DNA of 64,000 nt, from positions 216,247-280,246 of the forward strand of contig NZ_KE159737.1 of the NCBI RefSeq assembly GCF_000403455.2. Reading direction: 5' to 3'. Position 1 is the first letter of the stretch, and each line of letters begins with the position of its first letter. A program made the position numbers and the translations under genes. The notes beneath the pieces are model-generated. The model made no database searches, was not told where the DNA came from, and saw only the letters and a list, made by a program, of their open reading frames with translations. Positions 1 through 8,497 of this stretch are shown here, one piece after another. The DNA is from Dorea sp. 5-2. Lineage in GTDB: Bacteria > Bacillota > Clostridia > Lachnospirales > Lachnospiraceae.

Positions 1-129
1 AAGAGTATTTACATTTTTGTTGTAACAAATTTAGCTTGTAAACTTCTGGTTTATTATTTCTTATACATCGGGTCAACTTGCCCCGAACTTTTACAACTAA
101 ATACCCGCCGCCCACACAGCGGCACACCG

Positions 130-163
130 AGCAGGAAATCTGAAAAGGTCTCCTGCTTTTTTT
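130..163 (+). terminator. Rho-independent terminator at left edge
   Basis: The arms AGCAGGA (130-136) and TCCTGCT (151-157) are followed by a run of seven T. This would end transcription of a gene of the mobile element lying left of the window. The rest of 1-233 has no gene I can support. It carries short inverted repeats (GGGTCAACTTGCCCC region near 71-85 and GGTGG/CCACC at 185-199), which would fit an origin of transfer in front of the relaxase, but no nick site was recognised. Confidence 0.7.
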
Positions 164-233
164 CTGCCCTCTGCCCCAAATGAGGTGGTAAAACGCCACC
201 CCATCCACCAATTACCGAAAGGAGGGACACGAA

Positions 234-1814
234 ATGCCCTGTCCACACAACGAAATCACGATTGTTCAGCGCAGCCAGCGACAGTCTGCGGTTGCCGCCG
301 CTGCTTACCAGAGTGGCGAAAAGCTGTTCTGTGAATACGACCAGCAAGTGAAGCACTACCCAGAAAAGCGTGGTATCGTCCACAATGAAATCCTGCTCCC
401 GGCAAATGCCCCACAGGAATATGCAGACCGCAATACCTTATGGAACGCCGCCGAAGCGGTGGAGAAGCAATGGAACTCCCAGCTTGCAAGGCGGTGGGTG
501 CTTACCATCCCCAGAGAAATACCGCCAGACCAGTACGCTGTCCTTGTCCGGGAGTTTTGCCAGAAGCAGTTTGTTTCCAAAGGCATGATTGCTGATTTTG
601 CTATCCATGACCCCCATCCGCCGGGACATAATCCCCACGCCCATGTCCTGCTCACTATGAGGGCAATGGACGAACATGGAAAATGGCTTCCCAAGAGCCG
701 CAAGGTTTATGACCTTGATGAAAACGGGGAACGGATAAAGCTGCCGTCCGGCAGGTGGAAAAGCCATAAAGAAGATACGGTTGACTGGAACGACCAGAAG
801 TATTGTGAAATCTGGCGGCATGAATGGGAGGTCATCCAGAACCGCTATCTGGAAGCCAATGACCGCCCGGAGCGTGTGGACTTGCGTTCCTATGCCAGAC
901 AGGGGCTTGATGTTGTCCCTACTGTCCATGAGGGGGCTGCTGTCCGGCAGATGGAAAAGCGTGGTATCCAGACGAATATCGGCAACCTGAACCGGGAAAT
1001 CAGAGCCGCCAACAGTCTGATGAAGTCCATCCGGCAGCTTATCCAAAACCTCAAAGGCTGGATTACCGAGCTGGGCGAAAAACGGAAAGAGCTGCTTGCA
1101 CAAAAAGCGGCGGAGGAAGCGACACTTCTTCCCAATCTGCTGATGAAGTATATGGAGATACGCAAGGAAGAACGGAAGGACTGGACAAGGGCTGGACAGA
1201 ACCGGGGGACTTCACAGGACTTAAAGGCAGTCAGCGAAGCCCTGTCCTATCTCCGGCAAAAGGGGCTTTCCACTGTGGAGGACTTAGAAGCATTTCTGGA
1301 ATCTTCCGGGAAATCAGCCGCAGATTACCGCAATCAGATGAAGCCAAAGGAGGCCCGAAGCAAAGTGATTGACGGGATTCTTTCCAGCCGGACAGACTGC
1401 AAGGAATGTAAGCCTGTTTATGAGAAGTACCGGAAGATGTTTTTTAAGAAAACAAAGGAGAAATTCAAACAGGAACACCCGGAGGTTGCCCGGTATGAGA
1501 AAGCCGCCACCTACCTTGCCAAGTACCCGGATGATAAGGACAGCACCCAAAAGGAACTGCAACAGGAGCAGGAAACGCTTCTGGAAGAAATCGCAGAGCA
1601 GGAAGTACCGCTGACCGAGGTGCAGGCTGATTTGAAAAAGCTGCGAGACATCCGCTACTGGGTACGGAAAGCCACACCCGGCACAGAGGAAAGCAAAGAG
1701 CCGCCCAAGAAGCAGCCCATCAAAGAAGTCTTGCAGGATAAGGCGGACGAGAAAAAAGCACAAAGAACCGCCCCGGCACAGAAGAAACACAAACAACAGG
1801 ATATGGAACTTTAA
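234..1814 (+). CDS. MobA/MobL-family relaxase (MOBQ type)
   Basis: This is the mobilization relaxase, which nicks the element DNA at oriT and stays covalently bound to the transferred strand. The N-terminal ~200 residues are the MobA/MobL domain. The metal-binding motif HNPHAHVLL lies at residues 132-140, and Tyr25 in AAAAYQSGEK is a plausible nicking tyrosine. The C-terminal half (about 250-526) is charged and probably coiled coil, as is common for mobilization proteins. The ATG is preceded by AAAGGAGGG at 218-226. No conjugative pilus or coupling-protein genes are visible in the window, so the element is probably mobilized in trans or its other genes lie to the left. It heads a colinear set with primase and helicase-like genes. 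Confidence 0.92.
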   Translation: MPCPHNEITIVQRSQRQSAVAAAAYQSGEKLFCEYDQQVKHYPEKRGIVHNEILLPANAPQEYADRNTLWNAAEAVEKQWNSQLARRWVLTIPREIPPDQYAVLVREFCQKQFVSKGMIADFAIHDPHPPGHNPHAHVLLTMRAMDEHGKWLPKSRKVYDLDENGERIKLPSGRWKSHKEDTVDWNDQKYCEIWRHEWEVIQNRYLEANDRPERVDLRSYARQGLDVVPTVHEGAAVRQMEKRGIQTNIGNLNREIRAANSLMKSIRQLIQNLKGWITELGEKRKELLAQKAAEEATLLPNLLMKYMEIRKEERKDWTRAGQNRGTSQDLKAVSEALSYLRQKGLSTVEDLEAFLESSGKSAADYRNQMKPKEARSKVIDGILSSRTDCKECKPVYEKYRKMFFKKTKEKFKQEHPEVARYEKAATYLAKYPDDKDSTQKELQQEQETLLEEIAEQEVPLTEVQADLKKLRDIRYWVRKATPGTEESKEPPKKQPIKEVLQDKADEKKAQRTAPAQKKHKQQDMEL

Positions 1815-1879
1815 CAGGCACTTGCCATTTTCAATCAGAGAATGTCAGGTGCTTTTCTTATTTTCAAGGAGGGATAGAT

Positions 1880-2524
1880 TTGAATGTATTTGAAGCTGTG
1901 AAGCAGTCCGTCACAACAAGACAGGCTGCGGAGCATTATGGAATCCATGTAGGTCGGAACGGGATGGCTTGCTGCCCGTTCCATCACGATAAAACCCCAA
2001 GTATGAAGCTGGATCAGCGTTACCACTGCTTCGGCTGCGGTGCAGATGGGGATGTGATTGATTTTACCGCCGCCCTGTATGGGCTGGGAAAGAAAGAAGC
2101 CGCCGTACAACTGGCACAGGACTTTGGGCTTTCCTATGAGGACTGGAAGCCGCCGGGAAAGGCAAAAAAGCCCAAGCCCCGGCAGAAATCCCCGGAGGAA
2201 CAGTTTCAGGAGGCAAAGAACCGATGTTTCCGTATCCTTGCCGATTATCTTCACTTGCTTATGGCATGGAGAACGGACTACGCCCCGCACTCCCCGGAGG
2301 AAGCCTTTCATCCCCGGTTTGTGGAAGCCTTACAGAAGCAAGACCAAGTGGAATATCTGCTGGATATATTGCTGTTCGGGGAGACAGAGGAAAAAGCGGC
2401 TTTGATTACGGACTACGGAAAGGATGTGATACAGCTTGAACAGCGAATGGCAGAGCTTGCAGCCGCAGACGCAGCAAGAACTAAAAAACACCATGAACGC
2501 CATGCAGCCGTCCCAGAGCATTGA
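1880..2524 (+). CDS. CHC2 zinc-finger primase-like protein of mobile element
   Basis: A short primase-like protein with an N-terminal CHC2 zinc ribbon (Cys32-x2-His35 and Cys50-x2-Cys53), as in the DNA-binding domain of DnaG. It is about 214 residues long and has no TOPRIM catalytic domain, so it probably supplies primer-site recognition rather than full primase activity. The start is TTG at 1880 with AAGGAGGG just upstream; no better in-frame ATG precedes the zinc ribbon. The end overlaps the next reading frame by about 90 bases, which suggests translational coupling to the VapE-like ATPase. Relaxase, CHC2 and VapE in this order recur in integrative mobilizable elements of Clostridia. Confidence 0.85.
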   Translation: MNVFEAVKQSVTTRQAAEHYGIHVGRNGMACCPFHHDKTPSMKLDQRYHCFGCGADGDVIDFTAALYGLGKKEAAVQLAQDFGLSYEDWKPPGKAKKPKPRQKSPEEQFQEAKNRCFRILADYLHLLMAWRTDYAPHSPEEAFHPRFVEALQKQDQVEYLLDILLFGETEEKAALITDYGKDVIQLEQRMAELAAADAARTKKHHERHAAVPEH

Positions 2525-3830
2525 GGAAATCAAGGCGGGGCTGGAAACCACCGAGAAAGGCGGTGTCCGTCAGAGCATACGGAACTGCCTGACCGTATTC
2601 CAGCGTGACCCTCTGCTTTCCGGGGCTATCGCATACAACATCCTGACCGACCGCAAGGACATCATAAAGCCCATCGGTTTTCACAGAGAAAGCACCGCCC
2701 TGAACGATACGGACATGAAGTATCTGCTTCTTTATCTGGAAGAAACCTATGGGCTTACCAATGAGAAAAAGATTGATAATGCCATCGGGATTGTGGCGAA
2801 TGAAAACAAGTACCATCCCATCCGGGACTATCTCAATACCCTTGTGTGGGACGGGACAGAACGAATCCGTTTCTGCCTACGACACTTTCTGGGGGCTGAC
2901 GCAGACGATTACACCTATGAAGCGTTGAAGCTGTTCCTGCTGGGTGCAATCTCACGAGCCTTTCAGCCGGGGTGCAAATTTGAAATCATGCTCTGTCTGG
3001 TAGGCGGTCAGGGGGCTGGCAAGTCCACTTTCTTCCGTCTGCTGGCAGTCCGGGACGAGTGGTTCTCCGATGATTTGCGGAAGCTGGACGATGACAATGT
3101 GTACCGCAAGCTGCAAGGTCACTGGATTATCGAAATGTCGGAAATGATGGCAACCGCCAATGCCAAGAGCATTGAGGAAATCAAGTCATTTTTAAGCCGA
3201 CAGAAAGAGGTTTACAAGATACCCTATGAAACCCATCCGGCAGACCGCCCCCGTCAGTGCGTGTTTGGCGGCACTTCCAATGCCCTTGACTTCCTGCCCC
3301 TTGACCGTTCCGGCAACCGCCGCTTTATCCCCGTCATGGTGTACCCGGAGCAAGCCGAGGTTCACATTTTGGAGGACGAAGCTGCTTCCAGAGCCTATAT
3401 CGAGCAGATGTGGGCGGAAGCGATGGAGATTTACCGAAGCGGCAGGTTCAAGCTGGCTTTCAGCCCCGCCATGCAGCGGTATCTCAAAGAACACCAGCGG
3501 GATTTTATGCCGGAGGACACCAAAGCCGGGATGATACAGGCGTATCTTGATAAGTACACCGGGAGCATGGTCTGTTCCAAGCAGCTCTACAAGGAAGCCT
3601 TGAACCATGCCTTTGACGAACCGAAGCAATGGGAAATCCGGGAAATCAACGAGATAATGAACCAGTGCATTTCCGGCTGGCGGTACTTCCCGAATCCAAG
3701 AATGTTTTCCGAATACGGCAGACAAAAGGGCTGGGAGCGTGAAAACCCGGCAACGGACTCCGGCAACCCGTCTGAAAAAACGATGGACGGTTTTGTGGAG
3801 GTCACAGAACAGATGGAGCTTCCATTCTGA
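2436..3830 (+). CDS. VapE-like P-loop ATPase (virulence-associated E family)
   Basis: A VapE/DUF5906-type helicase-like ATPase probably needed for replication of the excised element. The Walker A motif GGQGAGKST is at residues 190-198, followed by the conserved DEWF-like segment and an EMSEM acidic Walker B-type stretch, then the FGGTSN sensor segment. The start shown is TTG at 2436, inside the preceding CHC2 gene. An ATG at 2493 in the same frame is a possible alternative, and neither has a strong ribosome site, so coupling to upstream translation is likely. The next 300 bases contain the repeated CCGTTGC motif that may be the replication origin it acts on. Confidence 0.85.
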   Translation: MNSEWQSLQPQTQQELKNTMNAMQPSQSIEEIKAGLETTEKGGVRQSIRNCLTVFQRDPLLSGAIAYNILTDRKDIIKPIGFHRESTALNDTDMKYLLLYLEETYGLTNEKKIDNAIGIVANENKYHPIRDYLNTLVWDGTERIRFCLRHFLGADADDYTYEALKLFLLGAISRAFQPGCKFEIMLCLVGGQGAGKSTFFRLLAVRDEWFSDDLRKLDDDNVYRKLQGHWIIEMSEMMATANAKSIEEIKSFLSRQKEVYKIPYETHPADRPRQCVFGGTSNALDFLPLDRSGNRRFIPVMVYPEQAEVHILEDEAASRAYIEQMWAEAMEIYRSGRFKLAFSPAMQRYLKEHQRDFMPEDTKAGMIQAYLDKYTGSMVCSKQLYKEALNHAFDEPKQWEIREINEIMNQCISGWRYFPNPRMFSEYGRQKGWERENPATDSGNPSEKTMDGFVEVTEQMELPF

Positions 3831-3840
3831 AAATGACAGC

Positions 3841-4025
3841 CCGTTGCACCCCCTGTTGCTATCCCGTTGCCGAGCCGGTTGCCGGGGAAAACCCCTTATT
3901 TCCGGGCTTTTCTCCCTTATAACAACCAAAACAACAGAAAAATAAAAGAAAAGTATAAATAGTAACCATCGCCAGATTGAGATTGTTTGCAAGGTCTTTT
4001 GAAGCCCGTTGCCGGACTTCGTTGC
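3841..4025. repeat. Iteron-like CCGTTGC direct repeats
   Basis: Copies of CCGTTGC or one-mismatch variants begin at 3841, 3853 (CTGTTGC), 3864 and about 3875, spaced 11-12 bases, close to one helical turn. Two more are at 4006 and 4019 (TCGTTGC). The 3831-4138 stretch has no convincing gene; a 29-codon ORF at 3833-3922 can be read but has no ribosome site of its own. Being next to the primase and ATPase genes, the array may be a replication or excision control site. That function is inference. Confidence 0.5.
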
Positions 4026-4055
4026 CGACACCCTCTGTCTGGCTATTTTCATGTG

Positions 4056-4110
4056 CGCAGGCGATGAGCCAAGCGGATACGCTTGCGTATCCATTTGGCG
4101 AATGCTGCGA
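4056..4110. repeat. Dispersed hairpin repeat, copy 1 (before xis)
   Basis: GCCAA...TTGGC outer arms (4068-4099) enclose a perfect 8-bp stem GGATACGC-TT-GCGTATCC. A further outer pair CGCAG/CTGCG is at 4056-4060 and 4105-4109. The same layout with different stem bases occurs at 8169-8200 and 62937-62968. It sits about 12 bases upstream of the xis ribosome site and could affect xis translation or end the upstream transcript; there is no T run. Confidence 0.7.
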
Positions 4111-4138
4111 CAACGATAGTTATGGAGGATAACTGCCT

Positions 4139-4372
4139 ATGGCGAATAATAAGATGAATATTGAAGGAAAAAATTACTCGGATATTCCGGTGTGGCGTAG
4201 ATATACGCTTACCATTGAGGAAGCAGCCAGATATTATCATATCGGCGAAGGAAAATTGAGAACGCTTATTGACACACATCCCAATGAGGATTTTTATGTG
4301 ATGAACGGCAATCGTGCCCTCATTAAGCGTGAGAAATTTGAGAGGTATCTGGATCAGGCTACTGCTGTGTAA
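4139..4372 (+). CDS. xis: Excisionase (Tn916 Xis-like)
   Basis: A 77-residue DNA-binding excisionase of the helix-turn-helix type used by Tn916-family elements. The segment VWRRYTLTIEEAARYYHIGEGKLRTLID has the typical winged-helix MerR/Xis signature and the end (NGNRALIKREKFERYLD) matches the family pattern. It would direct the neighbouring integrase towards excision. The ATG at 4139 has TGGAGGA at 4122-4128. It lies immediately upstream of int in the standard xis-int order. The hairpin repeat at 4056-4110 ends just before its ribosome site. Confidence 0.9.
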   Translation: MANNKMNIEGKNYSDIPVWRRYTLTIEEAARYYHIGEGKLRTLIDTHPNEDFYVMNGNRALIKREKFERYLDQATAV

Positions 4373-4483
4373 ACAGAGCTGACAGATTTACCGATTTCAC
4401 ATGATATAACTATGCGGAGAGCTGGATTTGTGCTATGATAAGAGTGCAAGTCTGGCTCTCTTTTTTTGAAAGGAGAGTTCACG

Positions 4484-5683
4484 ATGAGTGAGAAAAGACG
4501 AGATAACCGTAATCGGATTTTGCGAGAGGGCGAGTACCAGCGTAAAGATGGGAGGTATCGGTTCCGCTATATTGATGAGGACGGAAAAGAGAAAAATGTA
4601 TACAGTTGGCGTTTAGACAAGAATGACCCAATGCCAAAGGGGAAGAAGCGGGAGCCTTCCCTTTGTGAGAAAGAAAAACAGATTGAAGCGAATTTGTTTG
4701 ACCGTATCGTAACAAACGGTGGCAACTATACTGTTTTGGAACTGGTAGAAAAGTATGTTTCATTGAAAACAGGAGTTCGTCACAATACGGTTGCCGGATA
4801 TAAAACGGTCATCAATATGCTGAAAAAAGAGAGTTTTGGGAATCTGCGAATTGATAAGGTGCGTTTGTCAGACGCAAAGGCATGGTTGATTAAGCTCCAA
4901 CAGATTGATGGACGGGGATACAGTTCTATTCATTCTATCCGGGGAGTCCTCAGACCAGCATTTCAGATGGCGGTAGACGATGATTTGCTTCGTAAAAATC
5001 CATTTGAATTTGAGCTTGCATCCGTCATTGTCAATGATTCTGTTACCAGAGAAGCGATTACCCGAAAGCAGCAGAGAGAATTGCTGAAGTTTATTCAGGA
5101 AGATAAACATTTTAGCAGATACTATGATGCAATCTATATTCTTTTTCACACAGGGCTTCGTATCTCAGAGTTCTGTGGACTGACGGTTTCAGAAATCGAG
5201 TTTGGAGAAATGCGTATCAAGGTAGACCATCAGTTACAGCGTACTGCACAGATGCAGTATGTAATTGAAGAACCAAAAACTGACAAAGGCATCCGCTATG
5301 TGCCGATGACGGAAGCTGTCGCAGCGTGTTTTCGCAGAATCATTGCCAACCGCAAGACACCAAAAGTTGAACCGATGGTGGAAGGATATGCAGGATTTTT
5401 GTTTCTGGATAAAAACGATATGCCGATGGTTGCCCTTCACTGGGAAAAGTATCTGGAGCATATCATTCAGAAATACAACAGGATTTACCGTATCCAGATG
5501 CCGAAAGTTACCCCTCATGTATGCAGGCACACCTTTTGCTCTAATATGGCAAAATCCGGGATGAATCCGAAAACCTTGCAGTATATCATGGGTCACGCAG
5601 ACATCAGTGTAACCTTGAACACTTACACCCATGTGAATTTTGATGATGCAAAGGAAGAAGTATATCGGATAGCGAATAGTTAA
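4484..5683 (+). CDS. int: Tyrosine integrase (Tn916 Int family)
   Basis: Site-specific tyrosine recombinase that integrates and excises the element. The N-terminus (MSEKRRDNRNRIL) closely follows Tn916 Int, with an arm-binding domain at about 1-70, a SAM-like core-binding domain at about 80-180 and a catalytic domain at about 190-390. The catalytic Arg is in HTGLRISEF, the H-x-x-R in HVCRHTF, the second His in GHADIS and the nucleophilic Tyr in LNTYTHV. The frame is open to a TTG at 4466, but the ATG at 4484 with AAAGGAGAG at 4469-4477 is the better start and gives 399 residues, close to the family length. It is more AT-rich than the mobA-vapE block, which suggests modular origin. Confidence 0.95.
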   Translation: MSEKRRDNRNRILREGEYQRKDGRYRFRYIDEDGKEKNVYSWRLDKNDPMPKGKKREPSLCEKEKQIEANLFDRIVTNGGNYTVLELVEKYVSLKTGVRHNTVAGYKTVINMLKKESFGNLRIDKVRLSDAKAWLIKLQQIDGRGYSSIHSIRGVLRPAFQMAVDDDLLRKNPFEFELASVIVNDSVTREAITRKQQRELLKFIQEDKHFSRYYDAIYILFHTGLRISEFCGLTVSEIEFGEMRIKVDHQLQRTAQMQYVIEEPKTDKGIRYVPMTEAVAACFRRIIANRKTPKVEPMVEGYAGFLFLDKNDMPMVALHWEKYLEHIIQKYNRIYRIQMPKVTPHVCRHTFCSNMAKSGMNPKTLQYIMGHADISVTLNTYTHVNFDDAKEEVYRIANS

Positions 5684-5689
5684 AAAAGC

Positions 5690-5720
5690 CCGTTGGTAAG
5701 GACGCTTGCTTTACCAACGG
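5690..5720. other. Perfect 10-bp inverted repeat after int, near element end
   Basis: CCGTTGGTAA (5690-5699) and TTACCAACGG (5711-5720) form a perfect stem with an 11-base loop, seven bases after the int stop. No long T run follows, so it may be a factor-dependent terminator or part of the attachment region. The element/chromosome junction must lie between here and the phosphatase gene at 5869; it cannot be fixed because the other end is outside the window. Confidence 0.55.
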
Positions 5721-5868
5721 ATTTACCAAGATTGCAGGGAAAAACATAAGAAAATACGAGAAGATTTGAGAAGATACCTTGAAAATAAAGGAAAACTCAA
5801 AAGTCGGAAAACCCTGAAATATCAAGCGTTTGAGAAGAAATACTGGACTTAAATGGAGATATAAAAAG

Positions 5869-6342
5869 ATGATTAAAGTACTATTTATTTGCCACGGCAA
5901 CATCTGCCGTTCCCCAATGGCGGAATTTGTCTTCCGCGACATGGTGCAGAAAAGAGGGCTGTCAGACCAGTTCCACATAGCATCCGCCGCAACCAGCAGT
6001 GAAGAGATCGGTAATCCCGTCCATTACGGGACTACAAATAAACTGAAAGCATACGGCATCAGCACAAAAGGGAAATATGCCGTTCAGTTAAAGAAGAAGG
6101 ATTACAAGGAATACGACTATCTTTTGGGAATGGAGTACCGGAATATCCGCAATATAGACCGGATCATAGGATCTGACCCCGAGCATAAGGTGCACATGCT
6201 CCTGGATTTTAGCGATCATCCCAGAGACATTGCGGATCCGTGGTATACAGGCAATTTCGACAGAACATATGACGATGTCCTGGAAGGATGTGAAGGATTC
6301 CTGAATTATCTGATAAGCAAAGGGAAAGTTCAACTGGATTAG
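5869..6342 (+). CDS. Low-molecular-weight protein tyrosine phosphatase
   Basis: A 157-residue cysteine phosphatase of the arsenate-reductase-like LMW fold. The P-loop C-x5-R is CHGNICRS near the N-terminus (Cys8, Arg14), and the general-acid Asp is in ADPWYTGNF near residue 121. Such enzymes remove phosphate from protein tyrosine or arginine in the cytoplasm. The frame is open upstream to a TTG at 5830, but the ATG at 5869 begins the conserved IKVLFICHGN strand and has TGGAGA about ten bases upstream. It is the first chromosomal gene after the element, so its native promoter may have been displaced by the insertion. Confidence 0.92.
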   Translation: MIKVLFICHGNICRSPMAEFVFRDMVQKRGLSDQFHIASAATSSEEIGNPVHYGTTNKLKAYGISTKGKYAVQLKKKDYKEYDYLLGMEYRNIRNIDRIIGSDPEHKVHMLLDFSDHPRDIADPWYTGNFDRTYDDVLEGCEGFLNYLISKGKVQLD

Positions 6343-6399
6343 AGCCCAACATTAAAGATGCGGGAGTAGCGTCACTCCCGCGTGTAAGCAGCACATTCG

Positions 6400-8121
6400 T
6401 TATCGGACAAGCTGCGGATATTTCTCTTTATTCCGGCGTTTGCATTCGTACATGATCTCGTCTGCTTTATGAAGGATCTCGTCATAGGTCAGGTCATGGT
6501 CCGACCCGTCGATATCCACGACGCCATAACTGAAACTGCACTGATATTCGGCGTATCCTCCGGTCTGGAAGCCTCGTAGGATTTCCGCCATCTTCAGGTC
6601 TATCAGTTCTCCGATGCTGCCGCTGAGCACAAGGCAGAACTCGTCTCCGCCGATCCGGGCAAAGGTGTCTTCACTTCGGAAATTTGCTTTGATCAGTTCC
6701 ACAAAATTCTGGATATAGATATCGCCTTCCAGATGTCCGTATGTATCATTCACATATTTGAGCCCGTCCAGGTCGAGATAGCAGAGGGTAGTGTTCTGTT
6801 CTTCGCGGAGGACCATCTCCATATATTCTTCGAAAAACAGCCGGTTTTTGATCCCGGTTCCGGGATCGTGGTATGCCTTGCTGGCAAGATTGTGCGCCGC
6901 CTGCTTTTCGTCTGTGATATCGACGATGATGTGGACATAAGAGGCGTGTTCCTTCCATTCAATAGGAAATGAAGTGATGCGGTAATAAGTATCCGCTTCG
7001 CCGGCTGTATCCCAGACCTTATATTGTTCGTCGCTGTCCCATTTGAGGATCTCCTGCTGGAATGGAAGGCGTTTCTTACATGTTGCGCAGAAACCGGAAT
7101 CTACAGGACCTTCCTGTTTCTTTTTATTGCAGTATAGGATCTGCTTGGTGTCTGCATCTACGACAAGAAGCCATTCTTTGCGCTTGCTGAGCATTTCGAC
7201 CATGAGTTCGTTGTAACCTTCGATCATCTCGGCATGGCTCTGAGCCTTCAGCGCTTCTTCCCGAAGCTTTGTTTCCCGTTCTTTCAACTGCTTTGTCATC
7301 TCGTTAAATGCGTCGGAGAAGTCGCCCAGATAAGATACGTGCTGTGTATAATCACCCTTAGCGACTTGCTGTGCCTGCCAGGTAAGATGATTCAGATTTG
7401 CATGGAGATTCTTCAGATTCTCGCACAGGAAATTATCCTTGCCCGGGAATCCTACGGACAGATTTCCTTTGCTGAGTTCTGCGGAATATGCGGTCATCTC
7501 GTCGACTTCGCTTTGCAGAGAATGAAGATCCTGCTTGAGATCCTGATAAGGCTCATTTAGTTCTTGGACATGAAATGTATCTTTTACATCTGCCTGGAAC
7601 CTGCATACCCGGTCGCCGGTTGCCCAGCAGTCAATCTCTACCGCCGTATAAGGATCCTTGGTATATGCGGTGAGGATTCCGGATATAAATCCCTCGTCAT
7701 AGTTGCAGACGGTTTCCCCGACTGCAGGCAGGCCGGAACAATCAACGTCTTCTGATACGGTAAGGATGATCCGCCCTGTGTCTTCTTCCATCTTTTCAAT
7801 ACGAAGAACTCCCATCTTAAAAGCTTCTAACTGGGTCTGAAGCTGTGCGGCGAATTCGGCGAAGGGGAGCGACAGATCCAGATAGGTTTTTGCAAAATAT
7901 TGTCCTGCGCGGTAACCTGCGTTTCGGAAAACGCGGATCTGTTCTTCCTTTCCGAAATGTTCTGTCAATTCTTCTCGAAGGGAATATTCTAAAAGCCTGT
8001 AGACGGTGACTGGAATCTCGGCGCCGAGATTCTCGCGTCCGTCGGCTGAATTTTGCAGGTAATCGGCAAGTTTCAGATTCGTTTGATTTATTTGAGTCTT
8101 TGTTGATGTATGATTTTCCAC
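6400..8121 (-). CDS. Diguanylate cyclase with V4R and PAS-like sensor domains
   Basis: Predicted soluble enzyme making cyclic di-GMP from GTP. The N-terminal ~190 residues resemble a V4R (vinyl-4-reductase) ligand-binding domain, ending in the typical segment EIDCWATGDRVCRFQ. A helical linker and a PAS-like domain follow (about 315-405, starting WLLVVDADTKQILYCNKK), with a CATC cysteine pair. The C-terminal GGDEF domain has the intact active site RIGGDEF and an RxxD inhibitory site (RSED) upstream. No transmembrane segments are seen. The start is GTG at 8121 with AAGAGGTGA upstream; no ATG fits. A promoter at 8356-8384 would give a leader of about 230 bases containing two dispersed repeats. 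Confidence 0.88.
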   Translation of the reverse strand: MENHTSTKTQINQTNLKLADYLQNSADGRENLGAEIPVTVYRLLEYSLREELTEHFGKEEQIRVFRNAGYRAGQYFAKTYLDLSLPFAEFAAQLQTQLEAFKMGVLRIEKMEEDTGRIILTVSEDVDCSGLPAVGETVCNYDEGFISGILTAYTKDPYTAVEIDCWATGDRVCRFQADVKDTFHVQELNEPYQDLKQDLHSLQSEVDEMTAYSAELSKGNLSVGFPGKDNFLCENLKNLHANLNHLTWQAQQVAKGDYTQHVSYLGDFSDAFNEMTKQLKERETKLREEALKAQSHAEMIEGYNELMVEMLSKRKEWLLVVDADTKQILYCNKKKQEGPVDSGFCATCKKRLPFQQEILKWDSDEQYKVWDTAGEADTYYRITSFPIEWKEHASYVHIIVDITDEKQAAHNLASKAYHDPGTGIKNRLFFEEYMEMVLREEQNTTLCYLDLDGLKYVNDTYGHLEGDIYIQNFVELIKANFRSEDTFARIGGDEFCLVLSGSIGELIDLKMAEILRGFQTGGYAEYQCSFSYGVVDIDGSDHDLTYDEILHKADEIMYECKRRNKEKYPQLVR

Positions 8122-8150
8122 GATTCGTCACCTCTTCTTATTCTCTGATT

Positions 8151-8215
8151 TATTCCCGCAAGCAACGAGCCAAGCGCGCCTGCTTGTATGCACATTTGGC
8201 GACTGCCGCGAGGGT
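8151..8215. repeat. Dispersed hairpin repeat, copy 2 (before GGDEF gene)
   Basis: GCCAAGC (8169-8175) and ATTTGGC (8194-8200) flank an imperfect 8-bp stem around TT. The outer arms CCCGCAAGCA and TGCCGCGAGGG extend it. It is nearly identical to the copy at 62920-62981 over about 58 bases and has the same orientation relative to the downstream minus-strand gene; in both, the repeat ends in GGGAATAAA just before the ribosome site. Confidence 0.75.
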
Positions 8216-8280
8216 CAAATACCCCGCTGCTCTGCAGCGCTGCAAATTTGATGCTCCGTCGTTTGCAACGGGGTTTTTGA
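8215..8280. repeat. Second dispersed repeat type, copy A
   Basis: A ~66-base segment with arms CCCCG (8222-8226) and CGGGG and a central palindrome GCAGCGCTGC. It aligns without gaps to 17498-17565 at about 80 percent identity by eye. It directly abuts hairpin repeat copy 2, so together they may be one larger composite repeat. The rest of 8122-8497 (to about 8345) continues with GTGCC/GGCAC-type structure on the minus strand. Confidence 0.65.
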
Positions 8281-8355
8281 CTGTGCCAGGCTGCTGCGCA
8301 GTGGTTCGCGGGCACATTCTCTCTGCTTGCTTTAAATCCGATATTTCACTTAAGT

Positions 8356-8384
8356 ATTCTATCACATTATCAGGGCGCTTACAA
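8356..8384 (-). promoter_or_regulatory. Probable promoter for the GGDEF gene
   Basis: On the minus strand TTGTAA (8379-8384), a 17-base spacer and TAGAAT (8356-8361) fit a SigA promoter. Transcription would begin near 8350 and pass through both repeats before the GTG at 8121. I looked for a cyclic di-GMP riboswitch in this leader and did not recognise one. Confidence 0.5.
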
Positions 8385-8427
8385 TTCATCCAGGGTAAAA
8401 ATGTCTGATATATGTATGAAGAAGACA

Positions 8428-8456
8428 TTGACATGGCTCGAATGGAATATTATGAT
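8428..8456 (+). promoter_or_regulatory. SigA-type promoter of the DAHP synthase gene
   Basis: TTGACA (8428-8433), a 17-base spacer and TATGAT (8451-8456). The expected start near 8463 leaves a leader of about 35 bases, too short for a T-box or attenuator, so any aromatic amino-acid control is probably at the enzyme level. Confidence 0.75.
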
Positions 8457-8497
8457 AATGAAAGCAGAAGTCTCAGAAATCATCAGGAGGAAAAGAG

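Noticed and set aside
3192..4094. 300-codon open frame on the minus strand
   Set aside because: It overlaps the end of the VapE-like gene and the repeat region and shows no family resemblance.
8122..8355. Cyclic di-GMP riboswitch in the GGDEF leader
   Set aside because: The leader is structured, but the conserved GGCAAA and other core elements of the known classes were not found and parts of it recur elsewhere as dispersed repeats.
8457..8497. T-box or attenuator before the DAHP synthase gene
   Set aside because: The distance from the promoter to the start is too short and no terminator stem is present.
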